Shown piece after piece: positions 32,597 through 41,971 of a stretch of 64,000 nucleotides of DNA. Made by a program: the position numbers and the translations under genes. This DNA is from Anaerotruncus massiliensis (ex Togo et al. 2026) (lineage in GTDB: Bacteria > Bacillota > Clostridia > Oscillospirales > Ruminococcaceae), in contig NZ_LT962687.1 in assembly GCF_900199635.1 (NCBI RefSeq), forward strand, positions 2,542,541-2,606,540. Direction: 5' to 3'. Each line of letters opens with the position of its first letter. Position 1 is the first letter of the stretch. The notes beneath the pieces are model-generated. The model was not told the DNA's origin. It saw only the letters and a list, made by a program, of their open reading frames with translations, and searched no databases.

Positions 32597-33037
32597 GTGA
32601 ACAGACATAACCGCATCGACCTCTCGGGACGGCGCGGGGGCAACAGCCTCCCGCTCTGCCTGCTGCTCGCGCTCGCGCCCGCACTGATCGGGTGCTTCCC
32701 CGCCGTCTCCTACCCGCTCGAGCAGCAGATGAAGCGCGCCTTCCTCGTGTGGCCCGCCCTCTGCTGGCAGTTCTTCACCATGCTCGCCGTCGCCGCCTAC
32801 CTCACGGCGACGGCCGTCCTCTGCGCCCGCGCGCGTTCCTCCGGCGCCTGCGCCGGGGCCGCCGCGGCCGGGCTTGCGCTCCTGCCGGCCCTCGGGCTCA
32901 CGGTCGGCGCCTATCCGGGCGGCGGCCTTACCCTGCGGCTCGTCATGCTGTTCGAGCGGCAGCCGGTCGGCATCGCCTTCCTCGGGCAGATCATCCTGGC
33001 CGTTTACCTGCTCGCGCGCTGGCTGCGCTACCGATAG
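32597..33037 (+). CDS. Small integral membrane protein, unknown
   Basis: A 146-residue protein, not recognised, with four probable membrane segments at about 18-38, 51-76, 84-103 and 118-141. The start is GTG at 32597 after GGGGGACTCC. It lies 18 bases after the deaminase gene and 11 before the carbonic anhydrase-like gene, so all three are one transcript. Confidence 0.6.
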   Translation: MNRHNRIDLSGRRGGNSLPLCLLLALAPALIGCFPAVSYPLEQQMKRAFLVWPALCWQFFTMLAVAAYLTATAVLCARARSSGACAGAAAAGLALLPALGLTVGAYPGGGLTLRLVMLFERQPVGIAFLGQIILAVYLLARWLRYR

Positions 33038-33048
33038 GGGGCGCGCGG

Positions 33049-33531
33049 ATGAAACAGCCTGAACTGAACCCCTCCGCCCGCGTCTTCCCGGGCGCGGTCG
33101 TGCGCGGGGAAGTCACCGCCGGGGCGGAAAGCAGCATCTGGTACAACGCGGTCGTCCGCGGCGACATCGAGCGGATCTCAATCGGCGCGCGCACCAACAT
33201 CCAGGACTGCTGCGTCGTTCACGCGGACGCGGGGTTCCCCGTCGCGGTGGGCGACGGCGTCACCGTCGGGCACGGCGCGATCCTCCACGGCTGCACGGTC
33301 GGGGACAACACGCTGATCGGCATGGGCGCGATCGTCTTAAACGGCGCGAGGATCGGGAAAAACTGCCTGATCGCCGCCGGCGCGCTCGTCCCGCAGGGGA
33401 TGGAAATCCCCGACGGCTCCCTCGCGCTCGGCCAGCCCGCGCGGGTGATGCGCCCGCTCATGCCCTCCGAAATCGAACATAACGCCGCCTCCGCCGCGCA
33501 ATACGCGGCGCTTGCCGCAGAAGCAGAATAA
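33049..33531 (+). CDS. Gamma-carbonic-anhydrase family protein
   Basis: A 160-residue left-handed beta-helix protein. The three zinc histidines are His58 (VVHAD), His75 and His80 (VGHGAILHG). The hexapeptide rhythm is clear (WYNAVVRGDIERISIGARTN in two coils) and it ends in a short helix. YrdA/CaiE-type homologues vary in carbonic anhydrase activity, so the enzymatic role is an inference. Last gene of the deaminase operon, before a strong terminator. Confidence 0.9.
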   Translation: MKQPELNPSARVFPGAVVRGEVTAGAESSIWYNAVVRGDIERISIGARTNIQDCCVVHADAGFPVAVGDGVTVGHGAILHGCTVGDNTLIGMGAIVLNGARIGKNCLIAAGALVPQGMEIPDGSLALGQPARVMRPLMPSEIEHNAASAAQYAALAAEAE

Positions 33532-33560
33532 CCGCCCCGTTTTCCGGCGGGGCTTCCGCA

Positions 33561-33602
33561 AAAAAACGAGCGGTTCGCTAAATTGCGAACCGCTCGTTTT
33601 TT
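33561..33602. terminator. Bidirectional terminator before the catabolic locus
   Basis: Arms AAAAAACGAGCGGTTCGC and GCGAACCGCTCGTTTTTT with a TAAATT loop. It serves the carbonic anhydrase operon and the convergent pucR-like gene, whose stop codon lies in the loop region. Confidence 0.95.
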
Positions 33603-34840
33603 ATTTTATGCTTTATTTCAATCTCCGGAATGTCAGGCGGCGGCGCCAGCACCCTGCCGATCATAAAGCCCATCTTGATTCGGAACTGTTCATGCAAATC
33701 GTTGATGTTGACGCCCAAAAGGGTCTTGATTTTGTCCAAGCGGTACTTCAACGTGTTCTCATGGATGTAAAGGACATGCGCCGTCGGCGCCAGCTTCGCA
33801 TTGTTGTTCAAATAACATTCCAACGTCCTCATCAATTCGGTGTGGTTGCTGCTGTCGTATTCAAGCAGCGCATGGAAAAGGTTGTTGTAATAATTTTGCA
33901 GTACGGAGGACTCCCGCACGGAAAGGAGAAGAGAATACAATCCGATGTTCTCGTAATACATCACCGGGAAATCCGGCTTTTCGATCCGCAGCACCTTCAA
34001 CGCCTGCTGCGCAGTCTGGTAACTCTTGAGAAGATTCTCCATTCCCTCGAACGCCCTTCCCACGCCGATTTCCAGTGTCAGCTTCGGGTACCTTCCCGAC
34101 ATAACGGTGATCACATAGGACAGAATCTGATCCAGGTAGCGGTACCGCTGATCGCACTTTGCCAGAAATATGATCCGGTCTTTTTTGTTGGTCAGCAGTT
34201 TGGTGACCCCGTACTCCTCGAAGGACGTCCCGACCAGATCCCAAAGGTAGTTTTTGACGTTATAGCTGTTGTAATCACGCGCCGCTTCCGAAAAATCGGC
34301 GTTGATGATCCCAATGCTGTATTTGTCGTTCGGCTCCATCCCATACCGCGCAAGCCGCGGAAGCAGATTTTCCTCCCCGCCGATGTCCCCAAAAAGAAGG
34401 TCGTTCATAAACGCGTTGATGGATTCCTCCTCCAGGGAGGAGTCGATGATCGCCGCCCCGATATCCTTGGTAAATTCCACCAGCTTGGTCTCCCACGGGA
34501 CTTCAAAGAGCGGCAGGTGGAGGTCATCCGCAAGCGCCACCGCCTCCGGAGGCAGTTTCGGGATATACCTTCCCGTGTTCACCACGATGCCCGCCACAAA
34601 TTTGTCGTTGCAGCGCTGGATAAACCTCAGCAGCTCCTGCGTGACGTTCTCCTTGAGGTTACTGCCGGTTATGATGACGAGCTCATCGCCGATGAGCCAG
34701 TCAAGCGTCATGCTGATATTTTCCATTGCCTCGGCGACATAGACCCAACGGACCACCCTGTCCAAACCCTCGGCCCCGCTGAGGAGCCTGAGGTTCCGAA
34801 TGGTAGGAATCGTTAGAATCTCTCGGCATTGAAAACTCAC
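33578..34840 (-). CDS. PucR-family transcriptional regulator
   Basis: A 420-residue regulator. The N-terminal PucR sensor domain is at about 1-125 (ILTIPTIRNLRLLSGAEGLD, IGDELVIITGSNLKE), followed by a GGDEF-like central region and the C-terminal HTH_30 (APTAHVLYIHENTLKYRLDK). The start is taken as GTG at 34840 with AAAGGGG nine bases upstream; the ATG at 34849 would abut that site. It is divergent from the 11-gene catabolic operon and is its likely activator or repressor. Ligands of this family are often purines, amino acids or sugar acids; here unknown. GC and codon use match the neighbours. Confidence 0.9.
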   Translation of the reverse strand: MSFQCREILTIPTIRNLRLLSGAEGLDRVVRWVYVAEAMENISMTLDWLIGDELVIITGSNLKENVTQELLRFIQRCNDKFVAGIVVNTGRYIPKLPPEAVALADDLHLPLFEVPWETKLVEFTKDIGAAIIDSSLEEESINAFMNDLLFGDIGGEENLLPRLARYGMEPNDKYSIGIINADFSEAARDYNSYNVKNYLWDLVGTSFEEYGVTKLLTNKKDRIIFLAKCDQRYRYLDQILSYVITVMSGRYPKLTLEIGVGRAFEGMENLLKSYQTAQQALKVLRIEKPDFPVMYYENIGLYSLLLSVRESSVLQNYYNNLFHALLEYDSSNHTELMRTLECYLNNNAKLAPTAHVLYIHENTLKYRLDKIKTLLGVNINDLHEQFRIKMGFMIGRVLAPPPDIPEIEIKHKIKNERFAI

Positions 34841-35148
34841 TGACAACATCCCCTTTCGTGACACAGTTCCATTATAAGCGGCGCCACACACTCACCGCAT
34901 GTCCGAACGAGATAGTTTTATTCGTCGACTCGAGCCATACCAATCACCGGATATTTATGATTTAATAATCCCAAAGAAAAATGTTTGTCTGTTTTGCATG
35001 ACTTTTATAAACTTATTTTCATTTTTTAAGTTATTCTTCTTATTTTACAGTTTATATGTGTGAGCAGTTTAAATCAAGTGTTTCTTTTCTGGCAAAAAGT
35101 GGCTCGGTGAGTAGGGTCCTGTCATCCGGCCGTGCAAGGGGTGGGAAA
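34841..35148. promoter_or_regulatory. AT-rich divergent control region of the catabolic locus
   Basis: This 308-bp region is markedly AT-rich between 34960 and 35095. A TATAAT on the minus strand (34871-34876) would give pucR a 24-base leader; its -35 is poor. On the plus strand TTGTCT and TATAAA around 34985-35010 form a weak candidate for the operon. No clear palindromic operator was found, and no gene. Confidence 0.45.
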
Positions 35149-36540
35149 ATGAAGCCTAAGGTATGGACTGATTCCGGGAACGGGCTGCACGCCGCATTGA
35201 ACAAGCTGGATGTCATCCTCCTCACCTTTGGGGCCATGCTCGGCTGGGGCTGGGTGATCCTAACCGGGGAATGGATTCTGTCCGCGGGCGCCTTCGGCGC
35301 GGCGGCTGCTTTCGTCCTGGGAGGTATCTTTGTCTCCTTCGTCAGCCTTGTCTATGCGGAGCTTTCCTCCGCCATGCCGAACAGCCTTGGGGTCATCGGC
35401 TTTTGCAGGCGCGCTTTCGGCACACGGATCTCCTTCCTCTGCGGATGGGCGGTCATCCTCACCTTTCTCTCCGTCATCTCTTTCGAAACCGTCGCCTTCC
35501 CCAACGTTTTCGCCTACCTCTTTCCCGATATCCTTTCGGGCTACCTTTACAGCGCCGCCGGTTTTGAGATCCATGCTCCCTGGCTGCTGATCGGCGTCGG
35601 AAGCTCTCTGTTGATTTGCGCCGTCAACTACCGGGGGGTCCGAACAGCGGCCCTCTTACAGACGGTCCTGATGGCCGTCATCCTTCTTGCGGGGATTCTG
35701 CTGGCGGGCGGCACGGTCGTCAACGGGAAACCGGAAAATCTTTTTCCCCTCTTTTCAAACGGCCCGCACGGGGTTCTGACCGTCGTCGTCATGACGCCTT
35801 TCATCTACAGCGGCTTTGACGTCATTCCCCATGCCGCGGAGGAGATGAATATCCCGCCGCGCAAAATCGGCCAGCTGCTGGTTTTATCCGTCGGGCTTGC
35901 CGTCATATGGTATGTCTCCATCATCCTCTGCGTCAGTTGCACGCTCAGCAGGCAGCAGATCGCGTCGAGCGCGCTTCCCACCGCCGACGCGATGGCGGCT
36001 GCTTTCGGCGGCAACACCGCTGCGTCCAGACTCCTAGTCGCCGGCGGAGTGGCCGGAATCGTAACCTGCTGGAACGCCTTTTATATCGGCGCCAGCCGTA
36101 CGGTCTATGCCATGTCCCGGGAGGGTCTGCTCCCCGCCTGGTTTGGAAAAATCCATCCAAAGTACCGAACCCCTTCACGCGCCATCCTTTTGATCATGGT
36201 GCTCACCACCGCCGCTCCGTTTTTCGGCGCGACCGTACTGAAATGGGCGGCCAACGCGGGCAGCTTCGCCACCGTCGTCACCTATCTTTTGGTCTCGGTT
36301 TCCTATTTGAGGCTGCGCCTGCGGGAGCCCGATATGCCCCGTCCCTATTCGGCGGCGCGGTGGCGGCTCGCAGGGGGCGGTTCCCTCCTGCTCAGCGCCG
36401 TCATGCTTGCGGCCTATCTCCCGGGCTCCCCCGCATCGCTCAGCTGGCCCTATGAATGGGTGATTGTCGGCGGGTGGGCGGTTTTAGGGCTCCTGTTTTA
36501 CCTTTCCTCCCCCCGGCGGAAGTCCTCCCGTCCCCGGTGA
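35149..36540 (+). CDS. APC-superfamily amino acid/amine permease
   Basis: A 463-residue transporter with about 12 membrane segments. The first helix pair carries the APC signature GAMLGWGWVILTGEWILSAG, and helix 6 is FIYSGFDVIPHAAEEMNIPP. The loop SREGLLPAWFGKIHPKYRTP is conserved in the family. The start at 35149 (MKPKVW) follows AAGGGGTGGG. First gene of the operon. An APC-type carrier (FrlA) also serves fructoselysine uptake in E. coli, relevant because the last gene here resembles frlC. Confidence 0.88.
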   Translation: MKPKVWTDSGNGLHAALNKLDVILLTFGAMLGWGWVILTGEWILSAGAFGAAAAFVLGGIFVSFVSLVYAELSSAMPNSLGVIGFCRRAFGTRISFLCGWAVILTFLSVISFETVAFPNVFAYLFPDILSGYLYSAAGFEIHAPWLLIGVGSSLLICAVNYRGVRTAALLQTVLMAVILLAGILLAGGTVVNGKPENLFPLFSNGPHGVLTVVVMTPFIYSGFDVIPHAAEEMNIPPRKIGQLLVLSVGLAVIWYVSIILCVSCTLSRQQIASSALPTADAMAAAFGGNTAASRLLVAGGVAGIVTCWNAFYIGASRTVYAMSREGLLPAWFGKIHPKYRTPSRAILLIMVLTTAAPFFGATVLKWAANAGSFATVVTYLLVSVSYLRLRLREPDMPRPYSAARWRLAGGGSLLLSAVMLAAYLPGSPASLSWPYEWVIVGGWAVLGLLFYLSSPRRKSSRPR

Positions 36541-36645
36541 CTCCTGAAAGCTTTCCGGCTTGTGGGGGCGAGACAAAATCTTTTGTCAGCGGGCCACATA
36601 GTAACCCAATATGGATTGTGTTTAAATGGGATTGGGGAGCGTTTC

Positions 36646-37833
36646 ATGATTCGGATGATGACCGCCGCGCTTCTGCTCAACACCGATATGGGCATTTATT
36701 TTTTCGTCCTGCCCTACCTTTCCTCCGGGCTGGGGATGTCCCAATCCGAAATTGGATTGCTGACGGCGGTCCACTCGGTCTGCTACATCGCCGTCACCTG
36801 CCTGAGCGGGATGCGCCGGAACCATCTCTGCGGAGCCTTCGCGGCGCGTTGGTCGATTCTTTTGGCCGCGGCCGTATACCTGATAAGCGCTCTTTGTCCC
36901 ACCCGTCCGCTCCTCTATCCGCTGGTGCTTTTGCACGGTCTTTGCCAAGGGACGTTCTGGCCGGAATTCTGGGCCTTTCATGCCGCCCGCGGCGGGAACG
37001 GCGAAGACACGGGGCTTCTGTGCAACAGCTTTATCTGGATCACCATGACGTCGGTCGCCGCGCCCGTGCTGGCGGGCTTCCTGTATCCCCTGCTGGGGCG
37101 CTGTCTGCTCCTGCTTGCGGCGGCCATGCTGCTGCCGTCGGTCGTCTGTCCGCCTCCCATTTCTCCGAAAGCGGCCGGCAGGGCCGCCGTATCGGCCGGC
37201 GGCGACGGAAGCGGAGAGGACCGCGGTTCCCCATGGGCGGACCTCTGCCGGTCCGAACAACGGATTTTGCTTTTTTCCGGTTTGGGTGGAATCTGCGCGG
37301 CCGGGCTGGCCGAAGGGGCCTTCCGCGCGACAGGCGCCTTTTTTGTACGCCGGGCCGGGTTCGGCGCCAGTTTCTGGGGCGTGCTGCTGGGCATCCGGCT
37401 CTTTGCGCAAATGGCGGTCGCCACCGCGTTAAAGCGATCCGGTCCCGAGCAGTTGGCCAAGCTTTGGACCGCTTTGATCATCGCCCTGTCGGAAGGGGCG
37501 CTCTGCCTCTGTTTTCTATTGCTCGGGAATGCGGGACGGGCCTGGACCATGGGGATCGGAATGGCCCTCGTGGGAACCGTGGCGGGGTTCCTGCATTTCA
37601 CCGCGCTGCGGATCGGGGTCTTCGCCTCCCGGCCGGGAGGAAGGAATTACGGCGGCGCCGCCGAATGCCTGCTTGGGCTGGGAACCTTTCTCGGTTCGCT
37701 GTTCAGCGGCTTTTATGGGACAGAACGGTACGGGAATCCTTTTCTGCCCGTAATCCTGTCGGCAGCGCTGCTTTCGGCGGCAGTCATCGCAATTTTGGGG
37801 AACCACATCGTTCGAAAAAACTTGCAGATTTGA
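36646..37833 (+). CDS. Major facilitator superfamily permease
   Basis: A 395-residue protein with 11-12 membrane segments (MMTAALLLNTDMGIYFFVLP, YPLVLLHGLCQGTFWPEF, LIIALSEGALCLCFLLLG) and a central basic loop at about 170-195. The MFS loop 2-3 motif is degenerate, so substrate class cannot be told. Start at 36646 with TTGGGGAG upstream. It is 105 bases from the APC gene and 18 from the ABC ATPase gene. A second or third carrier in one operon suggests either uptake of several related compounds or export of a by-product. Confidence 0.8.
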   Translation: MIRMMTAALLLNTDMGIYFFVLPYLSSGLGMSQSEIGLLTAVHSVCYIAVTCLSGMRRNHLCGAFAARWSILLAAAVYLISALCPTRPLLYPLVLLHGLCQGTFWPEFWAFHAARGGNGEDTGLLCNSFIWITMTSVAAPVLAGFLYPLLGRCLLLLAAAMLLPSVVCPPPISPKAAGRAAVSAGGDGSGEDRGSPWADLCRSEQRILLFSGLGGICAAGLAEGAFRATGAFFVRRAGFGASFWGVLLGIRLFAQMAVATALKRSGPEQLAKLWTALIIALSEGALCLCFLLLGNAGRAWTMGIGMALVGTVAGFLHFTALRIGVFASRPGGRNYGGAAECLLGLGTFLGSLFSGFYGTERYGNPFLPVILSAALLSAAVIAILGNHIVRKNLQI

Positions 37834-37851
37834 TTCGCGGGAGGGATTTGA

Positions 37852-38937
37852 ATGGATGCGATGCTCGTATTGGACGGGCTCACCAAAAAGTATCAGGAGG
37901 TTGTGGCGGTAAAGGACCTTTCTCTTGAGTTGCACGAGGGGGAGTTCCTGACGATTCTCGGCCCCAGCGGGTCGGGCAAAACCACCACGCTGAAAATGGT
38001 CGCAGGGCTGGAGACCCCCACCAGCGGCATGATTTCGGTAAACGAGCGCGACATAACGTTTCTGCCGCCCAATGAACGGGGGTTGGGCATGGTGTTTCAG
38101 AATTACGCGCTGTTCCCACATATGAGGATCAAAGACAACGTCGCTTTCCCCCTCCATATGAAGAAGCCACGGCTTCCGGAGGCGGAGATCGGGCGGATGG
38201 TCGCGGAAATCCTCCAGCTTGTCCAGCTTGACGGATATCAGGACCGGTATCCCTCCCAACTCTCCGGCGGCCAGCAGCAGCGCGTCGCCCTCGCCCGCGC
38301 GCTCGTGTTCCATCCGCCGATCGTCCTGATGGACGAACCGCTCGGCGCCCTGGACAAAAAGCTGCGTTCGGCCATGCAGCTTGAAATCAAGCGGATCCAG
38401 CAAAAGCTGAATATTACGACGATCTATGTCACGCACGACCAGGAGGAGGCCCTCACCCTTTCCGACCGCATCGCAATCATGCGGGATGGGGAAATCGCCC
38501 AGCTGGACACGGCGAAGAACATCTACGAGCATCCCAACAGTTCCTTTATCGCCGACTTTATCGGGGAGTCAAACTTTGTACCGGTCGAAATAGCCGGTCA
38601 GGAGGGGGAGGAACTGATCCTGCGGATCAAGTCCGAGCAGGGTTCCCTCATCCGCTGCCCCAGGCGCGGCGCCCAGCCCAAACCGACGGACGATCTGAAA
38701 TTCGTCATCAGGCCGGAGAAGGTCGCGATCGGCAGGGACCTCGGGCCGGAGGCGAAGCTTCGCGGGCAGGTGGCGCAGGTCATCTACCTTGGCGAAACGG
38801 TAAAATACATCATTTCAATCGACGGCAGCTACCACTTCTCCGCAAAGGAACAGACTATGGATATCCGTTCCCATTTTTCGGTGGGGGATCTCATCGACCT
38901 GACATGGAACAGTGAAAACAGCCAGCTCCTCTCCTGA
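37852..38937 (+). CDS. ABC transporter ATPase, polyamine type (PotA-like)
   Basis: A 361-residue ATPase. Walker A is GPSGSGKTT at residues 37-45, Q-loop MVFQNYALFPHM, signature LSGGQQQRVALARAL, Walker B IVLMDEPLGALD, and H-loop THDQEEAL. A C-terminal TOBE domain follows (about 235-361; FVIRPEKVAI). The arrangement ATPase, lipoprotein, permease, permease is that of spermidine/putrescine-type importers, a group that also carries opines and other amines. Confidence 0.92.
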   Translation: MDAMLVLDGLTKKYQEVVAVKDLSLELHEGEFLTILGPSGSGKTTTLKMVAGLETPTSGMISVNERDITFLPPNERGLGMVFQNYALFPHMRIKDNVAFPLHMKKPRLPEAEIGRMVAEILQLVQLDGYQDRYPSQLSGGQQQRVALARALVFHPPIVLMDEPLGALDKKLRSAMQLEIKRIQQKLNITTIYVTHDQEEALTLSDRIAIMRDGEIAQLDTAKNIYEHPNSSFIADFIGESNFVPVEIAGQEGEELILRIKSEQGSLIRCPRRGAQPKPTDDLKFVIRPEKVAIGRDLGPEAKLRGQVAQVIYLGETVKYIISIDGSYHFSAKEQTMDIRSHFSVGDLIDLTWNSENSQLLS

Positions 38938-39015
38938 CGGACGTTGGATCCATCGGCCGGACGGCCGCTGCATATTCGATACAAACCAGAATGCTGAGAG
39001 AAAGAGGCGAAAAAA

Positions 39016-40155
39016 ATGAAACGATTGACAGCGTTACTTCTGTGCGTGGTATTGGGCGTCTCTCTGATGGCGTGCGGGGCGGAGCCTGCCGCGCCCGCCG
39101 CCGACGCGGTGATCCCGGATGCGGCTCCGGCCCCCGCCGAGTCCGGTGCGCAGCCGGAAAGCGGCGGTAAGATCTTCGAGGGAAAAGAGATTACCGTCGG
39201 CGTCTGGGGCGGGAATTTTGCCAATAACATCCAGACCTGTTTTGTCGATCCTTTCGTAGAGGACACCGGAGCCACTGTGATCCTCGAAGAATACGGCAAC
39301 GACTTGAGCGCAAAGATCCGCGCCCAGTACGAGCAGGATATCCCCGGTTACGACCTCGTCTCCGGCCTTGGCACAACCGACACCCTGTGGGTGTGCGCCG
39401 AGGCGGGCGCGCTGCAGCCGATCGACTACAGCAGGCTGAAATCCGCCGATAACATTATGGAAGACGTGAAGTACGAGTACGGCATCGGCGCTTACGCCAG
39501 CTCGATCCATCCCGTCTACCTCGCCGACAAATTCCCCAACGGCGGCCCGACAAATGCGGTGGAATACTTCGATCTGGAGAAATTCCCCGGCAACCGCTCG
39601 ATGATCAGCTATGTCCCCACCCAGACCTTCGAACTCGCCCTGCTGGGCGACGGGGTCGCGCGGGAAGACCTGTATCCGCTGGACATCGACCGCGCTCTGA
39701 AGAGCCTCGACCGGATCAAGGGCTCCATCACCAAATGGTGGGGCTCGGGGGCGGACATCATGCAGGCGCTCAACGACGGGGAGGTCGACGCCGGATATTT
39801 CTGGCCGGGCTACGCCTATAAGGTCAAGGATTCGGGCGTCAACGTCGAGGTCGGCTTCGACGACGTGCTGATGAACGTCGACGCGTGGTCAATCCCCACA
39901 AACGCGCGCAACGTCGACGTGGTCTACGCCTTCCTCGATTACTGCTGCGACCCTGAGCTGGCCGCCAAATTCTCCATCCAGTCGGGTTACGGCCCCGTTA
40001 TCACGACCGCGTTCGACTATATGACAGAGGAACAGGCCAACCGAATGGCGACTTCCCCGCAAAATATCGACGGCGCGATCTGGGTCAATGTGGAATGGTG
40101 GGAACAGAACTTCAAGGAAGCGGAGCGGCGTTATCTCGAATGGCTCGCGGGCTGA
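39016..40155 (+). CDS. Solute-binding lipoprotein, polyamine type (PotD-like)
   Basis: A 379-residue precursor. The signal peptide ends at the lipobox LMAC, with Cys20 as the lipid anchor, then an Ala/Pro-rich tether. The mature domain starts ITVGVWGGNFANNIQTCFVD and follows the group 1 (PotD/PotF) fold, with NVDAWSIPTNARNVD near the C-terminus. Ligand residues cannot be assigned by eye. It is 78 bases from the ATPase gene, and a hairpin follows it. Confidence 0.9.
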   Translation: MKRLTALLLCVVLGVSLMACGAEPAAPAADAVIPDAAPAPAESGAQPESGGKIFEGKEITVGVWGGNFANNIQTCFVDPFVEDTGATVILEEYGNDLSAKIRAQYEQDIPGYDLVSGLGTTDTLWVCAEAGALQPIDYSRLKSADNIMEDVKYEYGIGAYASSIHPVYLADKFPNGGPTNAVEYFDLEKFPGNRSMISYVPTQTFELALLGDGVAREDLYPLDIDRALKSLDRIKGSITKWWGSGADIMQALNDGEVDAGYFWPGYAYKVKDSGVNVEVGFDDVLMNVDAWSIPTNARNVDVVYAFLDYCCDPELAAKFSIQSGYGPVITTAFDYMTEEQANRMATSPQNIDGAIWVNVEWWEQNFKEAERRYLEWLAG

Positions 40156-40176
40156 CGCATCGGTCCTTTAATCAAG

Positions 40177-40220
40177 CATCCGCCCCGCCGGCTCCCCTGC
40201 GCGGACGCCGGCGGCGGATG
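40177..40220 (+). other. Intercistronic hairpin after the binding-protein gene
   Basis: CATCCGCC-CC-GCCGGC pairs with GCCGGCGGCGGATG around a 14-base loop, with one bulge and no T run. Such hairpins behind binding-protein genes often stabilise the upstream mRNA so that more binding protein than permease is made. Confidence 0.55.
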
Positions 40221-40239
40221 TCCCTTGGGAGGGATGACC

Positions 40240-41139
40240 ATGATATTTTCGCAGAACGCAGGGTCCGGAAGGCAGCGGGAGGGTGCTTCCCTCCCCCGGA
40301 GGAGGAGCCCCTGGATCTCCTCTTTTGCGATGATCCTGCCCTCGCTGATCCTTTTGATGATCTTCTATTTTTATCCCATGATGAAGCTGCTGCCCCAAAG
40401 TATTTATGAGGATCACGCCTTTACCCTGCAGTATTTCCAGCATATCTTTTCCGAGCCGGTTTACATCAAAACGCTGCTTCGCACCATCTGGCTGTGTTTG
40501 GCCACCACGGCGATCAATTTTATCCTCGGGTACCCGGTGGCGTATCTTCTCTCCATCGTAAAGTCCAAGACCGCCGGCGCAATCATGACGATCATCCTGC
40601 TTTCGCTCTGGACCAGCCTGTTGGTTCGGACCTACTCCTGGATGGTGATCCTGCAGCGCACGGGGGTCGTCAACAGCTTCCTGCTCGCGCTGGGCATCGT
40701 CAGCGAGCCGGTCCAGATCATGTACACGCCGGCAGCCGTCCTGATCGGCATGGTGCATATCCTGCTGCCCTACATGATTCTTCCGATCTACAGCGTGCTG
40801 CGCAGCATCGACAAAAACCTGAGCCTGGCGGCCATGTCGCTGGGCGCTTCCAGGACGAAAGCCTTCCTGCGCGTCACCCTGCCGCTGAGTGTCCCCGGGA
40901 TCGCCTCCGGGATTTTACTGGTATTCATCCAGTCGCTCGGTTTCTACGTCACCCCCATGCTTCTCGGCGGCGCGCAGACGCTGGTCGCCTCAGGGCTCAT
41001 CGACCGGCAGATCTTTACGTTCCTGGATTGGTCGTTCGGCTCCGCCCTCGGCGTGATCCTCCTGTTGATCACGGTCCTGTTCCTCGGGGTTTTCGACCGC
41101 TTTTTCGGAATGGATTCCCTGCAAAAACGGCTTGTCTAG
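40240..41139 (+). CDS. ABC transporter permease, PotB-like
   Basis: A 299-residue permease with six membrane segments. The EAA loop is LAAMSLGASRTKAFLRVTLP, near residue 205. The N-terminus is a basic cytoplasmic stretch. The start at 40240 is preferred to the ATG at 40234 because GGGAGGG stands seven bases upstream. Ten bases separate it from the next permease. Confidence 0.88.
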   Translation: MIFSQNAGSGRQREGASLPRRRSPWISSFAMILPSLILLMIFYFYPMMKLLPQSIYEDHAFTLQYFQHIFSEPVYIKTLLRTIWLCLATTAINFILGYPVAYLLSIVKSKTAGAIMTIILLSLWTSLLVRTYSWMVILQRTGVVNSFLLALGIVSEPVQIMYTPAAVLIGMVHILLPYMILPIYSVLRSIDKNLSLAAMSLGASRTKAFLRVTLPLSVPGIASGILLVFIQSLGFYVTPMLLGGAQTLVASGLIDRQIFTFLDWSFGSALGVILLLITVLFLGVFDRFFGMDSLQKRLV

Positions 41140-41149
41140 GAGGTGCCTC

Positions 41150-41971
41150 ATGCGGACGCGAATTTCAAGGTTCGACCGGCGGCCGGTCTGGCTGTATATC
41201 GTCTGCGGACTGGTCCTGTTTTTTTTGATCATGCCGGTGCTCATCATCATCCCCATGTCCTTCGGCGGTTCGGATTTCCTGGAGTTCCCGCCCAGCAGCT
41301 TTTCCCTGCGCTGGTACCGGGATTTCTTCTCCAACCCCAAATGGCTGAACGCGGCGTGGAACAGCCTGCGGATCGCGGTCTGTACCATGGTGCTGGCCTG
41401 CACGCTTGGAATCTCCGCGGCGTTGGGGATCACCAGCAAGACCATGAAAAAGGGCGGCAAGGTCTTCAATGTCATCCTGCTGCTCCCCATGATCCTGCCC
41501 TCGATCATCGTGGCGATTTCCATGTACATGGTCTACGGGCAGTGGAAGCTCATCGGCACTTACACGGGCATGGTCCTGGCACATACCTGTCTTGCGATCC
41601 CAATGGTGGTGACCTTGACGGCGGCCTCCCTGTACGGTGTGGATTCAAACCTGTACGACGCGGCAAGGAGCCTGGGCGCGACCCATTTCACGGCGGTGCG
41701 CAAAATCGTGCTTCCGCTCATCAGGCCCGCGATCCTCACCAGCATGCTGTTCGCCTTCGTCACCTCGTTCGACGAATCCGTGGTATCGGTTTTCATCGCC
41801 CGCAGGAACACCGCCACGCTGCCCAAACTGATGTTCGACAGCTTGAAGTACGAAGTCAGCCCGGCGATTTCGGCCATCTCGTCCCTGCTGATCTTTGCAA
41901 CGCTCGCCGTGTTCTGCCTGCGGTTCGTCATCAACGCCAAAAAGGAGGCTGCGCATGAAAAAGTTCATTAA
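41150..41971 (+). CDS. ABC transporter permease, PotC-like
   Basis: A 273-residue permease with six membrane segments and the EAA loop YDAARSLGATHFTAVRKIVL near residue 170. An AGGAGGTG site precedes the ATG at 41150. Its 3' end overlaps the dhaK-like gene by 17 bases, which ties the importer and the kinase translationally and argues that the kinase acts on the imported compound or its product. Confidence 0.88.
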   Translation: MRTRISRFDRRPVWLYIVCGLVLFFLIMPVLIIIPMSFGGSDFLEFPPSSFSLRWYRDFFSNPKWLNAAWNSLRIAVCTMVLACTLGISAALGITSKTMKKGGKVFNVILLLPMILPSIIVAISMYMVYGQWKLIGTYTGMVLAHTCLAIPMVVTLTAASLYGVDSNLYDAARSLGATHFTAVRKIVLPLIRPAILTSMLFAFVTSFDESVVSVFIARRNTATLPKLMFDSLKYEVSPAISAISSLLIFATLAVFCLRFVINAKKEAAHEKVH